Shown here: positions 1-6,527 of the stretch, piece by piece
How positions within the stretch are numbered: position 1 is the first letter of the stretch
How the letters are laid out: each line of letters starts with the position of its first letter
NCBI GenBank assembly: GCA_038326995.1
Contig: JBBQKP010000189.1
Coordinates: forward strand, 1-6,729
DNA length: 6,729 nt
Reading direction: 5' to 3'
From: JBBQKP01 sp038326995
Lineage (GTDB): Bacteria; Planctomycetota; Phycisphaerae; Tepidisphaerales; Tepidisphaeraceae
The notes under the pieces: model-generated
Databases searched by the model: none
Told to the model about the DNA's origin: nothing
Seen by the model: the letters and a program-made list of their open reading frames with translations, nothing else
Program-made: the position numbers and the translations under genes

Positions 1-20
1 CTGAATTGAACTGGGTTTCA

Positions 21-101
21 GGGTGCCACGGCTTTGTATTCAAAGCTGTGTGTGGGGTTGCTCCACTTGCACACAGCTACGAGTACGTAGCCGTGGCACC
101 C
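21..101. repeat. 81-bp palindromic (hairpin-forming) element
   Basis: The two ends are perfect 13-base complements: GGGTGCCACGGCT at 21-33 and AGCCGTGGCACCC at 89-101. Pairing continues inward in exactly the same register, with no bulge. Bases 35-41 pair with 81-87 (two G-T wobbles), and AGCTGTGTG at 44-52 pairs with CACACAGCT at 70-78. Mismatches fall only at 34/88, 42/80 and 43/79 before the apical loop. It lies outside any credible gene, upstream of the hydrolase. The form is that of an intergenic REP/BIME-like or MITE-like element, or a strong RNA hairpin. No second copy is visible in the window, so calling it a dispersed repeat is inference; the palindrome itself is directly seen. Confidence 0.8.
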
Positions 102-240
102 GACAACTTCGGATTTACTGCAGACGCCTGAAGTGTTACAAAACCGGCACCGGCTTTTGGAATCGATTTCATATATCTTAATTTTTGGTAGGCATGCTTG
201 CGAGCATGAAAGATTTAGATCAACACTAACAGAGGCTCTT
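102..240 (+). promoter_or_regulatory. Leader region of the hydrolase gene
   Basis: This stretch lies between the palindrome and the preferred TTG start and is clearly more AT-rich than the gene body, as expected of a promoter or 5' untranslated leader. A TTGGAA at 157-162 is followed by AT-rich sequence (TATATC at 172-177, AATTTT at 180-185), but neither gives a convincing -35/-10 pair with normal spacing. A small perfect hairpin lies at 193-208 (CATGCT, loop TGCG, AGCATG) and would sit in the mRNA leader. The reading frame is open from GTG 133, so a longer protein cannot be excluded, but the codons here look non-coding. Confidence 0.35.
231..235 (+). promoter_or_regulatory. Shine-Dalgarno-like site AGAGG deciding a TTG start
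   Basis: AGAGG lies five bases before the TTG at 241, in frame with the hydrolase. Neither the GTG at 133 nor the ATG at 310 has a comparable purine-rich site in the right place. Starting at 241 also places a K/R-containing N-region ahead of a hydrophobic stretch, which suits a secreted protein. Confidence 0.45.
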
Positions 241-2925
241 TTGACTGTTTCATCAAAATCATTTGGAAATTCCTGGTCGATCATCAGGTCTTCAATTATT
301 GCCGCAACCATGGCCGCAACTACGGCCGCGACGGTCGGGAGTTTTCCAGCTCCTGTCGTCGGCCAATCGGCTGTATTGGACGCTAGTTTTTTCCCATTCG
401 CCCTGCCTCTCAACACCGCCGAAAACAGCTCGATTGATCTTCGCAGTATGAACGATGCGCCGGCCGGTTCGAAGGGCCGCGTGATCAGCAAAGACGGGCA
501 CTTCTTCCGCACCGGCGACAACCAGCGAATCCGATTCTGGGCGATCAACATCGGCGGGCCCGAACTGTTCGCGTCCAGCCGCCAGGACATCACGCTGGTC
601 GCGCAACGACTAGCGAAGAACGGCTACAATCTTGTAAGGCTTCATCATCTGGACAACAGTTGGGACGTCGCCAGAGGCCGAAGTTTGTGGAACAAAGACA
701 GCCCTAAACGCGTGATCGACGCGAATAATCTGGACCTGCTGCACTTTGCGATCGCGGAGTTCAAGAAGGTCGGCATTTATGTCAACTTGAACACAAAGGT
801 GAGCAAAGAGCTGACTGCCGCCGACGGTTTGCCGGGCAACTTTAACACCCAGGGCGACTGGGACGCGGGCTTCCCGCACCAGAAACGCGTCGACCGGTTC
901 AGCCGGTTTTTCATCGACCATCAGAAGCAATTCGCGCGGGATTTATGGGCGTCGAATAATCCGTACACGGGCATGCGGCTCGCCGACGACCCGGTGATCG
1001 CGTTCGCGGAAATCAACAACGAGAACTCGCTCCTGAGCCTCTGGCCGGGCCAGCCTTTGGGTGTAGGGCTCGACAAACTCCCCCCGTACTTCGTCAACGA
1101 ACTGACGACCCTTTGGAACACTTGGCTCAAGAAAAAGTACGGCTCGCAGGACGACCTAATGAAAGCCTGGGGCCAGCCCAAGCTCGGCCTGGGCGCGCCC
1201 GTCACCGGCCCCAATACCGGCTGGATTCAAGTCTTCCCCGGCGCTTCCGAAGGCAACCTCCAACTCGTCGGCGGGGAAAAGGAAGGCGTCCTGCCCAGCG
1301 CTAAATTCGTCGTCTCCAAAACCACCGGCACCGACTGGCACCAACAGGGCATCGTGCCCAACATCGTCTTGCAGAACGACCAGATCTACACCCTCAAATT
1401 CACTGCCAGCAGTGACCCGGCCCGCGACCTTCGTATCAGTGTCGACCTGTCTAGTGGCGACTTTCGAAACGTCGGCCTCAACCAGACCGTAAAACTTACT
1501 CCCACGCCTCAAGCGTTCGAACTGATTTTCACCGCGAATAATCCCGCTCAGAGTCAGGGGAATCGTATCGCGGTTCAGGTGGGGGCGATCACCGGCACCG
1601 TCGACGTCGAAGGGCTCGTGCTTCAGCCGGGGATCAGCAAGTCGATGCTCGATGCGTCGCAGACCGTGGAGAAGGGCAATGTGGGCATCAACCCGTCGAT
1701 GAGCCGGGCGATGCGGAACGATTGGCTCGGGTTTCTTGCCGAGGCCGACCGGTCGTATTCGGTGGAGATGCGAAAGCTGTTCCGCGACGAGATCGGCGTG
1801 AAGTCGCTGCTGGCGGACACGCAGGTGGAGTGGGGCGGCACCACCGGCTTCAATCGCGAACAAGACTCAGACTTCATCGACACCCACGGCTACTACAACC
1901 ACCCGCAGTTCGGCACGAAGGCGTGGAACCCCGTCAACTGGACGGTGGCGCGAAGTTCGCTTTTGGTCAATATGGCAAAAGGCGATTCAGGCACGCTGGG
2001 AAATATCGCCAGCTATCGCGTCGCGGGAAAGCCGTTCACTCTAAGCGAGTACGACCACCCGGCCCCCAACGATTATCGCGTCGAAATGTATCCCATAACC
2101 TCGACCGTCGCCTCGCTACAAGACTGGGACGCGGTCTACGTCTTCGCACACGGCAACTGGACCGACGAAGGCAACGTCGGGAAAATCAACCGGTTCTTTG
2201 ACAATGGCTTTGACCCGGCGAAGTTCTGCTTCGCACCCGCGGCGGCGATCATCTTCCGAAACAACCTCATCCCAGAACTTCGCCAGACCCAGACGCTGAC
2301 ACTCACGCTTCAGGCAAGGCCCTGGGAAGCCGCAAGCTCGGTCGGGGCGATCTGGGGCGAACAACTGAACGCCAAGATCAACCCGCTGGGCGCGCGATAC
2401 AGCGTGGTGATCGGGGACGGGCCGAGCAACTCCGTCATGCCGAACATTTCGGTCCCGGCAGATCCGCAACGCGTGCGAATCCAAACCCGCCCGGCCGGCC
2501 CGGTGTTCATCGCCGCCAATGAGAACGCGCTGGTCTTCACCGGTTTCATCGGCGGCCAGACCTTCGACACGCCCGCGGGCAAAGTGGTCATCGACACCTT
2601 CGGGGGCAACTTCGGGTCGTTCATGCTCGTGCCGATGGACCAACAGCCGCTGGAGACGAGCAAGCGGATGCTGCTGACGATCATGAGCCGCGCCGAGAAC
2701 ACGGGGATGGTCTGGAACGCCGACCGCACGAGCGTCGGCAACCAATGGGGAACGCCCCCGAGCATGGTCGAAACGTTCGGCGGTTCGATCACGTTCAACG
2801 CGCCGGCGAAGTCGGTCGTGCCGATTCGTCCGGACGGCTCGCGTGGCACATCGATGAAAGCGGACGGCGACGTAAAATTCTCGCCCGCCGACAAGACGGT
2901 GTGGTATGAGATCGTCCGAGATTAA
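241..2925 (+). CDS. Secreted clan GH-A (cellulase-like) glycoside hydrolase with nested carbohydrate-binding-like domain
   Basis: Predicted secreted enzyme of about 894 residues from TTG 241 (930 if GTG 133 were used; ATG 310 is a third option). It would cleave beta-glycosidic bonds in a polysaccharide; the substrate cannot be read from sequence. Numbering from 241: residues 1 to about 44 resemble a signal peptide (K6, R16, then an Ile/Ala/Thr-rich stretch). The TIM barrel begins near 70 with GRVISKDGHFF and RIRFWAINI, then VRLHHLDN. The likely acid/base is Glu261 in FAEINNENS. The likely nucleophile is Glu603 in FTLSEYDHPAPNDY, preceded by DTHGYYNHP at 547-555. About 340 residues separate the two glutamates, far more than in a compact GH-A barrel. 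Residues about 325-464 form a Thr/Val/Asn-rich beta-strand segment resembling a CBM4/9-type jelly roll inserted in the barrel. The C-terminal part (about 680-894), with SKRMLLTIMSRAENTGM, looks like an accessory beta domain. It is intact, ends in TAA, and converges on the OEP gene. The fold class is fairly sure; the exact GH family is not. Confidence 0.85.
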   Translation: MTVSSKSFGNSWSIIRSSIIAATMAATTAATVGSFPAPVVGQSAVLDASFFPFALPLNTAENSSIDLRSMNDAPAGSKGRVISKDGHFFRTGDNQRIRFWAINIGGPELFASSRQDITLVAQRLAKNGYNLVRLHHLDNSWDVARGRSLWNKDSPKRVIDANNLDLLHFAIAEFKKVGIYVNLNTKVSKELTAADGLPGNFNTQGDWDAGFPHQKRVDRFSRFFIDHQKQFARDLWASNNPYTGMRLADDPVIAFAEINNENSLLSLWPGQPLGVGLDKLPPYFVNELTTLWNTWLKKKYGSQDDLMKAWGQPKLGLGAPVTGPNTGWIQVFPGASEGNLQLVGGEKEGVLPSAKFVVSKTTGTDWHQQGIVPNIVLQNDQIYTLKFTASSDPARDLRISVDLSSGDFRNVGLNQTVKLTPTPQAFELIFTANNPAQSQGNRIAVQVGAITGTVDVEGLVLQPGISKSMLDASQTVEKGNVGINPSMSRAMRNDWLGFLAEADRSYSVEMRKLFRDEIGVKSLLADTQVEWGGTTGFNREQDSDFIDTHGYYNHPQFGTKAWNPVNWTVARSSLLVNMAKGDSGTLGNIASYRVAGKPFTLSEYDHPAPNDYRVEMYPITSTVASLQDWDAVYVFAHGNWTDEGNVGKINRFFDNGFDPAKFCFAPAAAIIFRNNLIPELRQTQTLTLTLQARPWEAASSVGAIWGEQLNAKINPLGARYSVVIGDGPSNSVMPNISVPADPQRVRIQTRPAGPVFIAANENALVFTGFIGGQTFDTPAGKVVIDTFGGNFGSFMLVPMDQQPLETSKRMLLTIMSRAENTGMVWNADRTSVGNQWGTPPSMVETFGGSITFNAPAKSVVPIRPDGSRGTSMKADGDVKFSPADKTVWYEIVRD

Positions 2926-2931
2926 ATTGAT

Positions 2932-2953
2932 TCGCCCGTGGTGTGACGGGCGA
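2932..2953. terminator. Hairpin between convergent genes
   Basis: TCGCCCGT (2932-2939) and ACGGGCGA (2946-2953) form a perfect 8-bp GC-rich stem around the 6-base loop GGTGTG. It begins six bases after the hydrolase TAA and lies just past the OEP stop on the other strand, where a shared bidirectional terminator would be expected. No T-tract follows on either strand, so it is not a classical intrinsic terminator. It could act with Rho or protect a 3' end. Confidence 0.45.
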
Positions 2954-2997
2954 CATCACCAGCTACATCACCAGCTACATCACCGGCTACATCACAC
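2953..2997. repeat. 12-bp tandem repeat overlapping the OEP stop codon
   Basis: There are three full units, ACATCACCAGCT at 2953-2964 and 2965-2976 and ACATCACCGGCT at 2977-2988, then a partial unit ACATCACAC at 2989-2997. The OEP stop (TGA on the minus strand, 2992-2994) lies in the partial unit. Because the unit is a multiple of three, TGA recurs in the same frame in every copy. In another minus-strand frame the array stays open and would read Gly-Asp-Val-Ala repeats. It is probably a replication-slippage array. Confidence 0.85.
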
Positions 2998-4848
2998 ACC
3001 GCGCATGACCTGCCCCAGCTCGCTCGAATTCGGATCAAGCCGGAGCATGCCCGTGTCGCGAAGGAATTGTAGGAACTGAATCTGCAGGTTCGTGCGAGCG
3101 GAGTCGAAGCGATCCTGGGCGAGCAGCAATGAACTCTGCGCCTCAACGACGTTACGCGAATCAGTCGTGCGGCCCGTCAGCAGCGATTCGTTCGCGTTCT
3201 CCAGTCGCTGGCGTGCAATCTCAATGCCCTTGGCCTGCAGTTGAAGCGTCGCACGGGCGGCGCGAATGCCGCGAAGCGCCCGGCGAACCTCCGCACTCAC
3301 GTTCTCTTCCTGATCATCCACGTCACGAATGGCGCGTGTCAGAAAAATAAGGGCTCTGCGATAAACGTTTCGCTCGGGCAACCGGTCGATGGGCAGATCG
3401 AGCCGAATGCCCGCGTTGTACGTCAGGGTTTCGCTGTTGAGTGCCCCGGCCGGCTCGCCGCTCGGGTTGTTGATCTGGCCGCGCGCGGTGAAATCGAGAT
3501 TGGGCAAAAGTCCGTTCTTCGCATTCTCAACATTTCGGCGTGAGTCTTCGATACGGTCTCGCGCAGTTTGCAGTTCAAGGCGATAGCGCGAGGCCGTCTC
3601 CTGAATATCAGGCCGACCCAGCGACGTGTCATCCACCTCGACCGCCACACCCACGACGCGGACTGCCTGCGCGACGGGCATGCCGATCAGCAGCTTGAAT
3701 CGATCCAGTTCGGTTTGAAACGACTCGACAGCGGTGTTGACCTCATCCTCGGCCTGCAAAAGCTCCTGCTCGGCTCGCTGAACTTCGAGTGCCGTGATTC
3801 TTCCGGCGGCAAACAGTGCCCGCGTGCGGCTTGTCAGCTCGATCAGACTGTTGTATCGCAGCGCGCGGTTACGAACCTGCTGCTGCCTGGCGATGAGTCG
3901 AAAATAGTCCGACGCCACGGCCACCGCGAAGGTGCGACGAAAGACTTCGAACGACCGTACCGCGTAAACCAGGTCACGCTCGCTTTGAATCAGACCCTCA
4001 AGATTGACAAATCCCGCGCCGCGCAATATCGGAATGGTCGCGGTGAGGGTCGCCGTTGCGTTCTCTCCGCTGACGACGTTCGAATTCAGCGCGTTAACAA
4101 AATCGACGAGCAGCCCGGCCTCGACTTGGCCTCCAGTGGGCAACCGCTGCCTGACGCCCGCGTCGGCGGTCACGGTCGCGGCGGCGCGGAAGTCGGTCGA
4201 GGCTTGCCCGCCGTTAAATCTCACGCCCACACCGGCCGTCGGTCGGGGTGAAAAAAGATGACGCTCCAAAGTCACATTCAGTGCCGCGAAGTAAAGCGAT
4301 TCAGTCTGATCCTGATAATTTCGACTGTTCTCAACCGCATAGGCGATCGACTCGAACAATCCCAGCGGCACGACATCGGCGCCAACGGCCTCGGGGCCAA
4401 AGCTAAGCTGGTCCTTTGCCATCGTCCGCACGAGAGCGACATTCGAGCCTTCGTCCATCTCAGCGACATTCTGCAATGCGGTGTTCTCTGGAAGTTCCTC
4501 AGGCGGGCCCAGTGCCTCACGCCGCAAAATCGCAAACGTGCGGCGGACGGGCTGAAAGTCCACCGACGGAATCTCTGTCACGGGAATCTTCGCATACGAC
4601 CTGCCAGTCGATCTTGCAGACGGCTTGGTCGTGGCATCTACTGGATTAATCGTGGACGTCTGGTACCCCAGCGTTTTCGATTGCCGATCACGAATCAACT
4701 TCGTCACGTCCCGGTCCGCCCAGTTGCGATACAAGCCGGGCGAACAGCCCGTCGCAAAAACCATCGCACCCGTCGCCGACAACAGGATCGCGTAACAGTT
4801 CAGTCGCTTCAAGTTCCGTCGCTTCGATTTCCTTCGCTTCACCCGCAA
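2992..4848 (-). CDS. TolC/OEP-family outer-membrane efflux lipoprotein
   Basis: Predicted outer-membrane channel subunit of 618 residues, which would trimerise into a beta-barrel plus periplasmic helical tunnel serving type I secretion or RND/ABC efflux. The N-terminus is very basic, followed by a hydrophobic stretch (about 19-33) and a lipobox-like ATGC with Cys35, so it is probably a lipoprotein. The sequence after Cys35, LYRNWADRDVTKLI, matches my memory of planctomycete OEP proteins. Residues about 36-160 form an N-terminal extension that makes it longer than the usual 450-500. The family's internal duplication is visible: helical repeat 1 at about 285-390, with LFAAGRITALEVQRAEQELLQAEDEV, and repeat 2 at about 500-600, with LLTGRTTDSRNVVEAQSSLLLAQDRF. 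Strand-like segments lie at about 204-275 and 450-485. The start is TTG 4848 or GTG 4842; neither has a clear ribosome site. The gene follows the MATE gene by 110 bases on the same strand. No adaptor or pump partner is in the window, so the substrate is unknown. Confidence 0.9.
   Translation of the reverse strand: MRVKRRKSKRRNLKRLNCYAILLSATGAMVFATGCSPGLYRNWADRDVTKLIRDRQSKTLGYQTSTINPVDATTKPSARSTGRSYAKIPVTEIPSVDFQPVRRTFAILRREALGPPEELPENTALQNVAEMDEGSNVALVRTMAKDQLSFGPEAVGADVVPLGLFESIAYAVENSRNYQDQTESLYFAALNVTLERHLFSPRPTAGVGVRFNGGQASTDFRAAATVTADAGVRQRLPTGGQVEAGLLVDFVNALNSNVVSGENATATLTATIPILRGAGFVNLEGLIQSERDLVYAVRSFEVFRRTFAVAVASDYFRLIARQQQVRNRALRYNSLIELTSRTRALFAAGRITALEVQRAEQELLQAEDEVNTAVESFQTELDRFKLLIGMPVAQAVRVVGVAVEVDDTSLGRPDIQETASRYRLELQTARDRIEDSRRNVENAKNGLLPNLDFTARGQINNPSGEPAGALNSETLTYNAGIRLDLPIDRLPERNVYRRALIFLTRAIRDVDDQEENVSAEVRRALRGIRAARATLQLQAKGIEIARQRLENANESLLTGRTTDSRNVVEAQSSLLLAQDRFDSARTNLQIQFLQFLRDTGMLRLDPNSSELGQVMRGV
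4804..4840 (-). repeat. 15-bp periodic repeat coding the basic N-terminus of the OEP protein
   Basis: The heptamer TCGCTTC (GAAGCGA on the coding strand) occurs at 4804-4810, 4819-4825 and 4834-4840, exactly 15 bases apart. It encodes three five-residue blocks, KRRKS, KRRNL and KRLNC, giving the unusually basic N-region of the lipoprotein signal peptide. The spacers diverge, so this looks like an old in-frame triplication. Confidence 0.6.
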
Positions 4849-4871
4849 ATAGATAACCGACTTCGCCAGTC

Positions 4872-4927
4872 ATTGACAGCCCCTTATCGATAGTCGTGAA
4901 TTGATAGCCCCGGATTGATAGTCACGG
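4872..4927. repeat. Four tandem 14-bp repeats upstream of the OEP gene
   Basis: The core ATTGATAG occurs four times at a strict 14-bp period: ATTGACAG 4872-4879, ATCGATAG 4886-4893, ATTGATAG 4900-4907 and ATTGATAG 4914-4921. The 6-base tails alternate CCCCTT, TCGTGA, CCCCGG, TCACGG, so the array is two 28-bp units (4872-4899, 4900-4927), each a diverged pair. On the OEP coding strand the core reads CTATCAAT. The last copy ends 23 bases before the TTG start. An iteron-like operator for a regulator of the OEP gene is plausible; a neutral tandem duplication is the alternative. Confidence 0.7.
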
Positions 4928-4958
4928 TTGGACGATAAATGGTCGCGAAGATTCGCCC

Positions 4959-6407
4959 CTACACCCGCGCCTTGTACCACCCGCCGAACTTGAATCGCGC
5001 CCCAAGCAATATGCCGCGAAGCAGCAGCTCGCCCGAAAGGATGATCCAGACCGCGAGCAAGCCGAACCCTGCGAACTTGACGACGATCAGCACACCCAGA
5101 AGTCGCACGAAAATAATGCTGCCGAGGTTAATAAACATGACCGACTTCGTATCGCCCGCGCCGCGCATCGCCCCGCCCAGAATGATCACCGCCGCGAAGC
5201 CGAACTGGATCACGCCGGTGATCTGCAGGCATTGCCCTGTCAGAATCTGCACGGCCGGGTCTTCGCTCAGCCACGTCGCGAAATACGGCCCCAGCAAAAT
5301 GAACGCGATGCCCCAGCTCGTCATCACGCCCCCGCCCAGCAGGTAACACGTGAGCGCGAACTTGCGTGCGCCCATCACATCGCCGCGGCCCAGGCTTTGC
5401 CCCACGAGCGTCGCCGCCGCCGTCGAAAACGCCATGCCCATCAGATAGCTGAACGCCTCGAGCCTGATCGCCGTCGTGTGCGCCGCGGCCGCCACCGAAC
5501 CCAGCGAATTCACCATCAGCAACACGCCCACATTCGCGCCCCATTGCAGCATCATTTCCGCGCCGCCCGGCAAGCCGATCCGCATCACACGACGCAGCAC
5601 ATCCACTCTCGGCCAAAGTCTATGCAGATAAAGCCTAAGCCCGCCCCTGCCCCGCACGAGCGCGTAAAACAGAATCATTCCGCCGCACGCGTACGCGATG
5701 ACCGTGCCGACCGCGATGCCGTTGAAGCCGAGCCTGGGCAAGTACCACAGGCCGTAAGTCAGGCCCACGCTCATCACGACATTCACGATATCAACCACGA
5801 CCAGCGCGTACATCGGCGTGAGCGTGTCACCCGCGCCGCGCAGACACGCCGAGGCGATCAGCATGAGCAATGTGAGTGGCAGCGCGATCGCGAGCAGCCG
5901 CACGTACGACGCGAAAAAACCCTGTGCTTCAAGCGGCAATCCCGTGAGCGGCGCGATGCGGTAGGCGAAGATCGCGATCAACGTCCCCACCACCACGCCC
6001 AGCACGACCGACGCCATCACCACCTGCCCGCACACCGCGTGCGCCAACGACCGATGCCTCGCACCGATCGCCCGGCTGATCAGCGCCGTCGCTCCAATAC
6101 CCAGCGCCGCCGCCAGGTGATTCACGAACCATAAAACGTACGCCACCGAACCGACCGCCGCCGTCGCCGACGCGTTGGCAATCCGCGCAGAATCCAGAGC
6201 CGTGCCGGTCAATCCTTTTTCGCTGTTGAGATGCGCCGCCAGGTAAGTGTCGGTGAACCCGACTGCGGTGTGCAGAAGCTGTTCGATCAGGACCGGAAAC
6301 GCCAGCGCCAGAACGATCGCGATCGAACCTCGCCTCATTGTAGATGCGGCCGTCGCATTTAGTGCGGCCGGGAGTAAGTCAGAAGGTTCATCAGGAATGC
6401 GATCCAT
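4959..6407 (-). CDS. MATE-family multidrug/metabolite efflux transporter
   Basis: Inner-membrane antiporter of 482 residues, expected to export cationic drugs or small metabolites in exchange for Na+ or H+. The protein is hydrophobic throughout, with about 12 predicted helices in two six-helix halves. The family signature occurs once per half: CLRGAGDTLTPM at 188-199 and AMRGAGDTKSVM at 413-424. Other typical segments are FPVLIEQLLHTAVGFTDTYLAA (37-58), SRAIGARHR (111-119) and its second-half counterpart GQSLGRGD (336-343). Residues about 60-83 form a loop between helices 1 and 2 that seems longer than in many MATE proteins. The ATG at 6407 is preceded by AGGAT with nine bases of spacing, and the roughly 25-residue tail before helix 1 is acceptable. 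It is intact, ending in TAG, and may be cotranscribed with the OEP gene downstream, though the repeat-filled spacer may hold a separate control point. The substrate cannot be inferred. Confidence 0.95.
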   Translation of the reverse strand: MDRIPDEPSDLLPAALNATAASTMRRGSIAIVLALAFPVLIEQLLHTAVGFTDTYLAAHLNSEKGLTGTALDSARIANASATAAVGSVAYVLWFVNHLAAALGIGATALISRAIGARHRSLAHAVCGQVVMASVVLGVVVGTLIAIFAYRIAPLTGLPLEAQGFFASYVRLLAIALPLTLLMLIASACLRGAGDTLTPMYALVVVDIVNVVMSVGLTYGLWYLPRLGFNGIAVGTVIAYACGGMILFYALVRGRGGLRLYLHRLWPRVDVLRRVMRIGLPGGAEMMLQWGANVGVLLMVNSLGSVAAAAHTTAIRLEAFSYLMGMAFSTAAATLVGQSLGRGDVMGARKFALTCYLLGGGVMTSWGIAFILLGPYFATWLSEDPAVQILTGQCLQITGVIQFGFAAVIILGGAMRGAGDTKSVMFINLGSIIFVRLLGVLIVVKFAGFGLLAVWIILSGELLLRGILLGARFKFGGWYKARV

Positions 6408-6416
6408 GCGGGGCCG

Positions 6417-6421
6417 ATCCT
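6417..6421 (-). promoter_or_regulatory. Ribosome-binding site of the MATE gene
   Basis: AGGAT on the minus strand, nine bases upstream of the ATG at 6407. It supports this start over internal candidates such as the ATG of MRRGSIAIV (residue 24), which would leave almost no tail before helix 1. Confidence 0.5.
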
Positions 6422-6515
6422 AGGCCATCCGTCAGCCATGATCGAATCACAAAAACAATCAGACGCCCGTAAATCACGCCGACTGCGACCCAATCCATCG
6501 CGTGGCCGCATGCTT

Positions 6516-6527
6516 AATCGCGCGATT
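6516..6527. promoter_or_regulatory. 12-bp perfect palindrome, possible operator
   Basis: AATCGCGCGATT is its own reverse complement and lies about 110 bases upstream of the MATE start. A longer-range inverted pair, CCAATC at 6490-6495 and GATTGG at 6524-6529, overlaps it. A dimeric regulator could bind here, but a palindrome of this length in GC-rich DNA may be chance. Confidence 0.25.

Noticed and set aside
1156..1863. 235-residue minus-strand ORF inside the hydrolase gene
   Set aside because: It is antisense to conserved hydrolase sequence and shows no domain motif. Other antisense ORFs in this gene (18-593, 292-606, 2116-2745, 2310-2894) were rejected for the same reason.
2953..2997. Possible CRISPR array
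   Set aside because: The units are 12 bp and directly abutting, with no spacers, so this is a simple tandem repeat. The 14-bp array at 4872-4927 fails for the same reason.
2922..3146. Short minus-strand ORF ending in Gly-Asp-Val-Ala repeats
   Set aside because: The repeats come from the 12-bp DNA array read in another frame; the rest overlaps the OEP gene out of frame.
3568..4251. 227-residue plus-strand ORF opposite the OEP gene
   Set aside because: It is a shadow of the well-supported OEP reading frame and has no recognisable motif.
4846..4877. Promoter for the OEP gene (CTGTCA, 17-base gap, TTATCT on the minus strand)
   Set aside because: The -35-like part matches at four of six bases, but the -10-like part is poor and lies too close to the start codon to leave a leader.
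5232..6134. 300-residue plus-strand ORF opposite the MATE gene
   Set aside because: Its His/Arg/Gln-rich composition is typical of the antisense of a GC-rich membrane-protein gene. It lies wholly within the clear MATE gene and resembles no family.
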